A stretch of DNA of 64,000 bases from Durusdinium trenchii. Its lineage: Eukaryota > Sar > Dinophyceae > Suessiales > Symbiodiniaceae. The notes under the pieces are model-generated. The model was not told the DNA's origin. It saw only the letters and a list, made by a program, of their open reading frames with translations, and did no database searches. Below, one piece after another: positions 10,029 to 19,070 of this stretch (the stretch's first letter is position 1; each line of letters opens with the position of its first letter). Location: positions 348,854-412,853 of the forward strand of contig CAXAMN010026384.1 of the NCBI GenBank assembly GCA_963970005.1. Reading direction: 5' to 3'. A program made the translations under genes and the position numbers.

Positions 10029-10446
10029 ACTTTGTCAAAAATGTTTTTTCCGGAACAGTTTTTCGAGATGCACTTTGACTTGGGAAAGTTTCTGAATCTG
10101 TTTTGTGTGTTTTCGTTGTCGTCCGTCTGTGTTCGGATCTGTCCGGATGAGTTCGGAAGAGCTTCGGTTGGTTTCTGAGTGCAGCATGTGGATTTGGAAC
10201 CTTTCGTTGTGTCGACAGAACTTTAGTGGAAGGACGTGTCCGAGAGCAGTCGTTGAGGTCCGACTAGGTTCGGAGGTGTAGGATGACTGTTTTTGTTGAG
10301 TTAGGAGCCTTCTGTTCTGCAGTGCCGTGTTTTTGAGTTTTGCTGAATTGGATGCATGTGCGCTTTGGAATCTGGTCGGAATTCCGTAGCTGTGAAATTG
10401 CTCAAGGCTGTCGACAGGGATGTTTCGTGTTTTGTGTTTTGGATCT
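10029..10446 (+). other. 3' non-coding region of the second copia copy
   Basis: This matches 7430-7837 closely up to GTTTTGGATCTTG. Where the first copy enters its LTR, this one diverges abruptly at 10447. The LTR expected here is absent. The next LTR lies 3 kb away at 13471. Confidence 0.7.
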
Positions 10447-11098
10447 TGTTTGTCTGTTTGGTAAGGTTGTGACAGTAGAGCCTGGAATCCAGTTTGGACT
10501 TCCGAGAAACCGGATAGAGACAGTTCCTCGTTCTTAAAGAACTTGAGGTGACATTCGCACTTAACTTCCTTGTAGTTCCATTCCTGGATGCACTGTTTTG
10601 GTTGGATCTCGCCGCCATTTTTGATTAGGAAAGGGACTGAGGGATCGGCCTGCTTCCGTGCCGAAGGCAGAGGGTTTGGTGTTTGAAGAGTTTCGCTGTG
10701 TTTTGATGACACTTGAAACCTTGGGAAGACACTACATTCAGGAGTCATGGACCATAAGTAGTTTTTGACCAGGGTTTGGAGTGACAGACATGTCCGTTTG
10801 TGTGCCTTCGATGTCAGGGTTGCAGGGTTGGAAAGATCATTTGAAGCCTCAGTTGGAATTGCACTTTTGATCGCAGTCGTACAAAAGGGTTGTCAACATT
10901 CTTTTTCCCAGGGTTGGTAGCGTGTTCGAGGGTTGGACTAGAACAGCTTTCATTTTCGTAGATCAGATGGATGTTCTTTATGAGTTGCAGTTTGCTTGTT
11001 CGTGAGGGTTACACGTGCTCAATGCTCACCACTCAAGCTCGAGTTTGCTAACAGCGCAAGTGTGATTGGATTTCGCGTTTTCCCAAGACTTTGTGATC
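10447..11098. other. Intergenic, no gene recognised
   Basis: These 650 bases connect the truncated pol copy to the ORF at 11099. Only short unconvincing frames occur. By position it could be the 5' leader of another retroelement. Confidence 0.4.
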
Positions 11099-12431
11099 AT
11101 GGCCAGCCCTGTTCGTGCCGATGGAGATGCCCAGGTGGAGCCGCCTGTGGAAGCGGCTCCTGCAGCCTCAGGAGAAGTGGAGGTTGCAGCCCCAGAGACA
11201 CCGGTTGGGGGAACCTCGACGACTTTGACGGCCTTTCCTTTCAAAGATGAAGACCTGCTTCGTGTTCAGGGTTCTCGTCTCCAAGACGCCAACCTTGGAA
11301 AAGCGGATTTGTTTGCTCAATGCTCGCTTTTGGAGCTGAAGTCTGAAGCTGCCCGCTGGCACTCGGCCAGCGACCAGGTGGAAAAGGATTTGGGGACCCT
11401 AGCGGCCCTCATTTTGGATCTTCAGAGTCAGGCGACCAAGGAGGGCACGAATGAAGATCATACTTTGGTCAAAGAAGGCCCACTCACAGGCCGGAGCCTG
11501 GGCCACGTTGTGAGGGTGCAGGAGGCCAACAAGAATAGGCTTCGAGCTCTGCGTGACGGGGAAAGCCTCTACAGTTTTCATACTTCTCGAAGTATGTGTC
11601 AGTGGACGAGGGCTCCCTCCCGTCGTTTGCCGGGGACATTCGCGAAGGGAATCGCGACGCGGTCCTTGACGTGATCAGGTGAACCACCCAAAAGATGGCA
11701 GAATCCCAGGAGAGTGTCCGAAGCATGACCAGCGCTCGATGCTCACCTCAAGTTGACGGAGGAGGCCCATGCCGAAACCAGTCGGCGCCTTATCGAGTTA
11801 GCCGGTGCCATTGTGGGGGTGCAAAGCGCGACCCGTGTCGCGGTGGATGACTCCAGGCAAAATCAGAGACAAACCCACAAGACTCTTGAAAACATGCTTT
11901 GGCAACCTGGCCGGCCCAGGCAAAGCGGTCAACCAGTCGATGAAAGATGTATTGGTATCATCTGCTAAGATGATTCAGCAGGTGGAACAGCACCGCTCGA
12001 AGAATGCTCGCATCGCCGAAAGCACCGCTGGGAATATGGAAAGCATGGAGAACCATCTTGCGGCAATCAGCGAGCATTTGAGGAAATTGGTTGAGCTGCA
12101 ATCGAAGTCGACCAAGGCTGAGGACGCAAAATCCCCCGCCAAGCTGCCGCCACCTCCGTTCGCGCATGCGGGTGTGAATGCGCCGCCAGCGACTTTGGGA
12201 ACAGCAGCCCATCCTCCAAACTTGATGCCGAATTCCCTGACCCCACCGGGACCGTCAGGATTCCCACCGGCACCGCCGTATCCGCAGCAGGATGGAACCC
12301 CGCAGACACCAGGTGCAGCGGGAGGAGCAACGGCATCGACCGCACCAATGACAGCTCCTTTGTACAAACGTGTTCGTTTGGCAGATGGATCATGGAACTG
12401 GGCTGAGCCAGACCAGGGTGACCTCATTTAG
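11099..12431 (+). pseudogene. Gag-like coiled-coil ORF between pol remnant and LTR
   Basis: From ATG 11099 the frame reads an Ala/Pro/Glu-rich N-terminus (MASPVRADGDAQVEPPVE), then helical segments (LLELKSEAARWHSASDQVEK). One or two frameshifts between 11570 and 11760 break it. Coding resumes with TEEAHAETSRRLIELAG and, after another shift near 11880, a coiled-coil stretch (KMIQQVEQHRSKNARIAE, then MENHLAAISEHLRKLVELQS). It ends in a Pro/Gly-rich tail and RVRLADGSWNWAEPDQGDLI. There is no zinc knuckle or enzyme motif. It could be the gag of a different element whose pol is lost, or an extra ORF downstream of pol. Confidence 0.5.
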
Positions 12432-12564
12432 ATCTTTTAAGATCATGTGGATCCCTCTTCTGGGGATGTAGCATCCTAAGAAGATCGACTTTCAAGGCCA
12501 TCTTTGACTGCGGCCAGCTCACCTTGGTGAAAAGGGTTTGTTCTGAGAGATCTGGCATTCGATT

Positions 12565-12672
12565 TGCAGTTGTTCAATTTGATCTTGTGAGATTCAGTTT
12601 GAACTGGGTTTGAACTCTGGTTGAACTTTGTTTGAACTTCATTTGATCTTCACTTGAACTTCCTGATGTCTA
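12565..12672 (+). repeat. Minisatellite of TTTGAACT units
   Basis: At least seven imperfect units of 10-12 bases built on TTTGAACTnnn (variants TTTGATCT, TTGAACTTTG) lie head to tail. The array is too divergent for a recent slippage product. It sits about 130 bases after the stop of the gag-like ORF. Confidence 0.6.
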
Positions 12673-13470
12673 GTTCAAGTTTTCTTGTTGAGTCAAGGGC
12701 ATGCACGTGTGTGATCTTGAAGGGTTGAAGTTTTTGGTGGATTGCTATGTTTGAACTTGCCAGGACGAAAAGGGATGAGGTCAGGGGTTCAGAGAGAGTG
12801 AGATCAAGAAGAGATCAAGGGTTGAGAACTGTGAGAATCAGGGATGTCTTTTGCATTTGCACCATGGACCATGCACAACAGTAGCAGAGGGTAGTAACTA
12901 GAAGGGTTGACTAGTTTCCTTTGGTTGCTGTGGACTTTGGGACTGGACGACGTTTGCATTGAGTTGACGCCGAGTCGATTGGCTACAGTTGAAAGGAAAT
13001 GGAAAAGGGTTTGGAGTTCAAGATGTGCTTCATGAACTGGCAGTAAAACAGTAACTGAGGGTTGTAGCTAAAAGGGTTGGTTAGCTTCCATTTCACTTGC
13101 AGTTTGACGCTTTGTGCACTTTTGGCACGTTGAATGTGACAGGTTTTGTCTTCAGGAATCTTCGTTTGCTTGACCTGTCAGGTGACCACTTGAGACCTTG
13201 TATGGTTTCAGGGTCCCAGTGATGACAGAAGCAGAGGCGAAGAGCTGGACCAGCGCAGCTCTCTGAAGCCCTGCTGTCTGAGGGACCTTGATTCTTTGTT
13301 GCTTTGCTTGCTTGGTTGAAGCGTGGTCGATTGGTTGATCTTGATTTGAACTTGCTTGAAGCTCGTTGTTCTTGATTCGTTGACGTTTGATCGACCTGGA
13401 GACCAGTTTGGGCCACAGGAGTTGAGATCTTAGTTGATGCTCGAACCCTAGTTGCTCAGAGAAAACGAAT
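12673..13470. other. Non-coding stretch with two related hairpins
   Basis: No credible gene is present. Two short hairpins share the loop core AAGGGTTG but have different, self-complementary stems: AACTAG (12896-12901) with CTAGTT (12911-12916), and AGCTAA (13066-13071) with TTAGCT (13081-13086). Flanks also match (GAGGGTAGTA versus GAGGGTTGTA). This looks like a duplicated structured segment in the 3' region of the retroelement. Confidence 0.45.
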
Positions 13471-13947
13471 TGAAGAAAAGAAGAAGACAAGAAGACCAGG
13501 AGAAGGTACGAGGTGACCCAAGAAGGGGTGTGAAAAGTGTGAGTAGCACGCCTGTACAGTGTGTGGATCACCTAGTACCTCTGTCTAGTGGAACTTTTCG
13601 TTTTTCTGTCCTTGGGGTTGGAGCTGGATAGGGATCTTCCTCCTTGGAGTGTGTTTGCTTTGACCACCTTAGCAGGACTAAGTGGAATGTGCCCAGAAGT
13701 GGCTAGGAGCATGTCTAAAGAAGCCCTAAGTATAGAGCTGTAGTGCTTGAGATGAGCTGTGTATAGCCTAGCTTTGCTTGAGAGTGTTTGGAGATGCTTC
13801 CTTGTACTTTTAGTATGTTTTGGACGACTGTGACCAGTCAGACCTGTTCAGAGAAGAGTGGACGAACAGACATACAGTCAAACCGACTGTTATGTTTGGC
13901 TCAAGCGGGATTCGCAAAAGGGTCGCACTCGCTTCCGTGTTTTCACA
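13471..13947 (+). repeat. Copia LTR, copy 2
   Basis: This is nearly identical to 7838-8317, starting TGAAGAAAAGAAG and ending TTTTCACA. Differences are scattered substitutions plus small indels; for example, two bases after the spliced-leader-like TTTGGCTCAAG (13895-13905) are missing here. Both LTRs share the purine-rich opening, although the sequences before them are unrelated. That suggests both are 3' LTRs, each with its own polypurine tract, rather than one 5'/3' pair. The array at 13960 follows directly. Confidence 0.75.
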
Positions 13948-13959
13948 AAACTCGGAAAC

Positions 13960-14200
13960 TAGAACTGGGGAACTTGGGCAGGAAACTGGAGGCAGCAAAC
14001 AACTGGAGACAGAGAACTTGGAACAGAGAACTGGGACAAGGAACTGGGGGCACTGGGGATAGAGAACTTGGAACAGGGAACTGGAGACAGGGAACTGGAG
14101 CAGGGACTGGAGCAGGGACTGGAGACAAGGAACTGGGGCAGCAAACTGGAGACAGGAACTTGGGACAGAGGCAGGGAACTGGAGGCGGGAACTGGGGCTT
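13960..14200 (+). repeat. Purine-rich minisatellite (GGAACTGG units)
   Basis: Units of about 13-14 bases of the type GGAACTGGAGACAG, with variants AACTTGGAACAG and AACTGGGGCAG, repeat for about 240 bases just outside the LTR. Long open frames appear on both strands, as expected for a repeat whose unit lacks stops, so they are not annotated as genes. Confidence 0.75.
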
Positions 14201-14292
14201 GTAGAAACCTGAAGATCACATTATCTGAGATCCACTGGTGTTTGGCTCAAACGTTGGGGTCAGTTTTTGCATGAGACAAAAAACCCAAACGT

Positions 14293-14378
14293 GAAGCTGC
14301 TTTTGATCACTTTTTGAATTTACTTTTTGGCTTCAAAAGAGGATCCGCACATGTCGGCTGGAAGCCAAAAGCAGCTTC
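14293..14378. repeat. Inverted repeat / hairpin
   Basis: GAAGCTGCTTTT (14293-14304) is perfectly complementary to AAAAGCAGCTTC (14367-14378). Inside it, TTGGCTTC (14327-14334) pairs with GAAGCCAA (14361-14368), giving a competing inner stem. There is no gene here. It could be the end structure of a small non-autonomous element or a folding element in the leader of the retroelement relic that follows. Confidence 0.45.
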
Positions 14379-14461
14379 TCATTTTCTGGCATTTTTTTGA
14401 CCGTCTGTGGCTCGCTCGCGCAGATGACCGGAAAGTGTGACATTGACAACAAAGCTTTTTA

Positions 14462-15154
14462 AAAATCGATGCACTGCACTCAGAACATGGACCATTTGTC
14501 AAAAAAATCATCAATTAAGTTGGTCTTTTTGGTCATGATGAGGTGCTTACCGCAAGAAATTCACAGACACCTTGCCTTCCACGGGAAGTCTGCGACTTTA
14601 CGAGAGTTGATGGAATCACTGGAGTTCCATGAACAGCAATCGAAAGCACTCGACTTTTCCAGAGACTCACAAAGGAAATCCTGTTGGGTGTGACCGACCA
14701 CCCAAGGGAAGCCCCAAAGAAGGGAACGATCGCACACCAAAGGGTGAAGGAAAAGGCAAGGAGATTCGATGCCGTCGATGTGGAAGCCAGTTGAGAAAGA
14801 TTGTTGGTCAAAGTCACCAAAGCATACCGATGAGGACAAAAGAAAGGGAAAAGACAATGAGACAGGTGGAAAGCCAAAGGTGGAAAGGATCGTTCACATT
14901 CCCCCTTTGACCCGAAGAGGAAAGGAAACCTAAAGGTGGCAAGCCTAAAGGAGGCAAAGGAGAACCCAAAGGTGGCAAAGGACCGAAAGGCGGAGAACCG
15001 AAAGGAGCAAGTGTGGGAGAGGAGGATGAAGAAGATATTCTCGGAATGGGTTGCACCACCCGACGTCCTGCTGAACCAGCTTCACAGCTATGGCAACCAC
15101 ACCGACGCCACTGATCCACACTTTCTGGTGGACAGTGGAGCAAGCATCCATTGA
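14462..15154 (+). pseudogene. Second copia-like gag/protease relic
   Basis: Several frames carry recognisable pieces: a helical gag segment ending HEQQSKALDF (about 14660), IRCRRCGSQ as a likely broken zinc knuckle (about 14765), a repetitive Lys/Gly-rich stretch (KGGKGEPKGGKGPKGG, about 14940-15000), an acidic EEDEEDILG and then FLVDSGASIH with protease motif DSGA at 15131. The order matches the gag-protease region of the element at 2.7-3.3 kb, but the sequence is a different subfamily. A stop follows immediately after the DSGA motif. Several frameshifts make it non-functional. Confidence 0.55.
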
Positions 15155-16628
15155 TCAGTCAAAGTTCAGTGATGAGGGCGGACAGGAAATGATCCTAGAT
15201 CGGTGTGTCGAAGCAGAGTTCAGCACGTATGCTCTCAGAAATAGGCATGTTAGCTTTTTAGAATGCGATGGAGCCGCCGCGTCGTTGCCTGATGCTGCTT
15301 CGCCTGCTGCTGCTTCGTCGAGAGCCGCCGCGCCGCCGCCCGCAGCACCTGCTAGCTCAAGCCTGTCACGGGTGTCGTGTAGCATTTGCGCTGGCAGCCA
15401 ACTGCAGAGGCCACAGAAGCTCAGAGTCACAGCGCTGATGGGATGCGGACAGGTTAGCTTGTTGAGTGTTGCTCTTTTCAGAAAAGGTTGGACGTTTACA
15501 TGTTCACCTGGCAAGAGCGGTTCCCGGACCTCCAGAGAGGTAGATAAACAGGCGAAGCCACCATGTTTGTCCCTCTCTCATTTCGGAGGTCACGACCAGG
15601 TTCCAAACAGAACTAGGAGTAGTAGAACTCATCTTGATATTTTTCTTTGGTGCAATGTTCCTTGGAGCTCAATTGTCCACCCAGGAGCCATTGACATTGA
15701 CATGTCATCGTCACTCCGTTCGTTGCAGCACACGTCCGATGTTGACTCCAGTTCGCACCGTGTTGTTCGTTATTCGACCATGCATGATGCAGTTCAAGAT
15801 TCGGTCTTGCATGTTGCAGAGCGTGACGGTTCAAGTTCGGTGCGCAAGCGCATTGACTGTGCGGACCCCGTCCAGCCCAGGTTTCGTCGAGTGGAGCATG
15901 CCTTCGGATGCTTGGGTCGACCAGGAGTTGAGCGGAGAGAAGAAGAAAGAGCAGAGTCCGGACACGGTCAGGGAAGAACCGACGGAACCCACGCCGGGCA
16001 CTGTGATCGCCCAGGTCGGGCAACAGGATGTGGAAAAGGATCCATTGGAACCGAAGGAAGATACCGCATCGGAGACGGAAGTCAAAGGAACTACCGCACA
16101 AGAGGAATGGACACGAAGAGTTGTCTTGTCACGATGGAACCCGAGAAGTGCACCGAAGTGATCGTGAAGCCTCCAGAACAGGCAGAAAAGGAAAAGGGAT
16201 CGGAGAAGTTTCCAGAACCCGAGACGTCGGAGAAGCGCGAACCCGAAATTCCAAAGAAGCTCCCAGACCCCAAGATCCCCGAGAAGCCTTTCGTCGAGAC
16301 AGCGAAGTCTCAGGAGGCAACCTCCGAGCAGGAGGTGGCTTTCCGAATGAAAGCCAGGTCCACGTGGCTTCATCGACAAGACGAGCGAGAGGAAGCCAAG
16401 AGAATCAAGAATCGGCAGAGGCAACGGGCGCTACGACAGCAGCGCCGTGCGGATCGGATCGCAGGCCGTCAGCAAGCCTGGAGATACATTTGTACTTTAA
16501 AAAGCCGCGATTTGGCCATTCGCACTACAAAAACCAGAAACAACTGTAAATCCCACTGGCGCTTGAGCCTTGCTCGAGCCTTGCGTGTGCCTTGCTTGGT
16601 CCTTGAGCCTTGCTTGAGCCTCGCTTGA
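15155..16628 (+). pseudogene. Long charged ORF, probably retroelement spacer region
   Basis: A plus-strand frame is open from about 15090 to 16628. The biased parts switch frame, so it is not one clean gene. An Ala-rich segment lies at about 15270-15350. After 15900 a frame reads SGEKKKEQSPDTVREEPT with many Glu/Pro. From about 16140 another frame reads KPPEQAEKEKGSEKFPEPE, ending in a basic helix (RQRQRALRQQRRADRIAGR). No catalytic motif is present. Lying directly after a protease relic, it is most simply the polyprotein spacer before a missing integrase. Confidence in any function is low. Confidence 0.4.
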
Positions 16629-16645
16629 GCCTTGCTTGAGCCCCT
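16556..16645 (+). repeat. Minisatellite (TTGAGCCTTGC units)
   Basis: About eight imperfect 10-12 base units of TTGAGCCTTGC (variants TCGAGCCTTGC, TTGGTCCTTG) end the charged ORF. A possible CACTA-like terminus (CACTACAAAAA, 16523-16533) lies just before it. Confidence 0.6.
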
Positions 16646-16895
16646 ACAGAAGATATAATTAATAACTTCCATATAGAAATTGTTTACCAAACATATATCC
16701 AAAACTATGAAAAAACCAACGAGTAGCAACTTTCAAAAAGGAATGCGCACAGCTGCTCGTTTTCCAGACCCCGCAGACTTCGATGCTTTGTGTTTGTGTT
16801 CCAGCCGCCGCTGAAGGAATCCAAGCATCAGAATCATAAACGAAAACTATCAGGAAGACCAAATGTAAAGTTCAAAGTTGGTTGCGAAAAACGGT

Positions 16896-18692
16896 TCAGA
16901 CTCCTTCCAAGGCATCCCTAAACTTTTGAGCTGCACCAAGCAAATATCTTTTGATTGTGTTGGTGCAAGCTGTCATCGGGTGACAATGCCTGGTGATGGC
17001 CATAATCTTTTTCAAAAAATCTTCGTCCATCCAGCAAACTCCAAGGTACGGATTGATTCTATCCTCACCGGCACCTACCAAAGACAGGAAAATGTGGTGC
17101 AGCATGTGCCATTTAGGCCTTAGGTGGAAGAGTTTGTACAAGGTCTTTCCTGCCAACTGATGGTGCAATTTCAAGTACTCTCTCAGAGCAAATTCACCGA
17201 TTGCGGCGACCTGCGAACACTCTGCTCCTGTTAAGAAATCACCCCCATCTGCCATAATGCCAACAGCGTGGTGGCAAGCCCACAAAAGCGACCTCAGATC
17301 TACATTTTCATGGTTGTGGCTTTCAAGCTCCGCGTGGAGCCAGCGCATGAGCAAAGACGCCCTGGAGGCCTTCTCAAGAAAATGTGTAGGTTTGTTTTTC
17401 TTCATATTGAACTTCTGCTTTGTGAAGCGCCACTTCCGGGGGATGCCTCCTAGTTTGTTGGCTTTCAACCACATCTTGAAAGCATCTGTCGCCTTTTTCA
17501 ACCGCTTCTTCAGAGACCTCCCAGGCCAGAACCGAGAGCGTAGAAGCCAGGCCATTGTTGAAGCTACAATGTCCCTGGCCACCCCCAGAAAATATACGTG
17601 TAGCATATCCGGCCAAAGCCAGTGAGGACCAAATTGCGGCAGCAAACATAATGCGGGCTCACGATCCCAAGGAACTGTGGTGCCAATGGTTTGGCGCCAA
17701 GGAGCTTCAGCACGAATGTCAGTGAAATTGTTTTCCAATCTGTCAGCCAAACATAAGTGGCATATTGAAACACTGTTGTAGTAGCGTTTCAAATTTGCAC
17801 ACTGCTTGAAAAATTTCCAATCTCCTTTGCACCCAATCACTTGCAACTTTACCCCACAGCGACCTTCGGTCGCCATGTGATTGAACGCCAGAACTATTTG
17901 TTCCACAGCGGACTGCAGGGTCAGGTTGACGCCATCATCATCAATGACATACAAATCCGCAGGGATCAGGGTGAGCAAATGACGAGAACACAAACTATCC
18001 TTCTTGAACTTGCTAGTAGCAGCCATCCATGTAAGGGTCATGTAATTGCTTCCTTTGCACATACATTCATCCCCAAACAGAAGCACCGGCACAGCTGTTG
18101 GGCACGACGGTCGGCAATGATAACTGATTTTCTCCCAAAATCCTGCATCAGGCTTGCTCAGGATGTTCAAAAAGCCATGTTCTGAAAGCATCTCGACCTA
18201 AGACCACACAGGAAGAGGCTTTGAGCACAAAACCTCACAAATGTCAAACTTATAATTCTCTAAGTTTCCAGCAAAATCAGTTGGCAGCAGAAAAGGCCAA
18301 CTTGTCAAGCTCATTTCTTCTGTGTCTGGATCAAGGACCGGAATTTGGAGATAGCGAACTGGGTCGCCCATCCCAAAGCCATGTTTCCCCAGGCGATTGT
18401 GCACGCGAGTCTCACCCTCTGGCCTCGCGAAGTAGGCTTGATCAAAACAAGTATGTTTTTTCGCGCGAAAAAAAGCGATCGGTTTGCAAGCCTGCGAAAG
18501 ATATGCGACCCGTAGGCTTGTCCAAAAATGGCCGAAGTGCTCAGTGAGACAGCGCCCTTCCCCACAGCTGAGACCAGCCTCGCCGCAAGATTGAAGACGT
18601 AACAGAGCCACTAAAAACAAACACGGCCTGTCGTCCAATTCACGACGAATATGGTCAACTTCAGCTGACGTACCTAGAGCTGAGCTGAGCAC
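16896..18692 (-). CDS. Family X protein, copy I (possible CACTA/Plavaka-type transposase)
   Basis: Two exons join in frame: 18692-18273 and 18197-16896, with a 75-base GC-AG intron (18272-18198). Splicing gives FLLPTDF followed by VEMLSEHGF and removes the in-frame TAG at 18198. The product is at least 573 residues and intact to its stop. Conserved-looking parts are PVLLFGDECMCKGS, the segment CKGDWKFFK, CHLC and DMLHVYFLGVARD, then LRPKWHMLHH near the C-terminus. A GD(E) motif, then CxxC, then DxxH...LG..RD recalls the layout of CACTA/Plavaka transposases, but I cannot confirm homology. A diverged relative lies at 35593-38063. The first codon is GTG, so further 5' exons are likely. Confidence 0.55.
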
Positions 18693-19070
18693 TGTTTGTA
18701 CAAGCCTGAATGGTTCAAAGGGATACTCCTTGAAGAATTGTTTTCACTCTCTTTTGAACCTACGGTGAGCGCTCTCTGTGAAAGCGTCGAGACAACAACC
18801 CTGCCAGAACACCTGCCGTACTCTATGGTGCAAGCCACATTTGTGCTTGCACATGCTTGCACAAATCTCCCTGGCCAAAAGCACCCCCCGCCCTGCAGGG
18901 CCACTGCAAAACAACTTGAAGGAGCAGCTTCTCCAAGCATCACACAGCGCTGGCTAGACAAAGTGACTCCAACAGAACTGTGTGGCCCTCGAGCTAAAAC
19001 TGCCGACTAGCTGGTGAAAAAACCTAAGGTTGCTAGAGTCTCACAGCCCTCATTCACAGGAAAACATCAA
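18693..19070. other. Spacer between X and Y genes, no clear exon
   Basis: A minus-strand frame is open at 18674-18961, but its composition gives no support for coding. It may hold a first exon or promoter of family X. Nothing else is recognised. Confidence 0.3.

Noticed and set aside
7838..13947. Single complete LTR element bounded by the two LTRs
   Set aside because: No primer-binding site follows LTR 1, the interior begins mid-pol, and both LTRs carry the purine tract expected only before a 3' LTR.
13943..14274. Pro/Ser/Val-rich and Gly/Thr-rich ORFs on both strands
   Set aside because: They arise from the GGAACTGG minisatellite, whose unit lacks stops in several frames.
15155..15514. Minus-strand Ala-rich ORF
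   Set aside because: It is the complement of a GCC/GCT-rich low-complexity stretch; no support as a gene.
16523..16533. CACTACAAAAA as a CACTA-transposon left end beside family X
   Set aside because: No inverted partner (TTTTTGTAGTG) was found near the right side of block I; a five-base match alone is not evidence.
18198..18200. In-frame TAG splitting family X copy I, first read as a nonsense mutation
   Set aside because: A GC-AG intron at 18272-18198 removes it and joins FLLPTDF to VEMLSEHG in frame, matching the family pattern.
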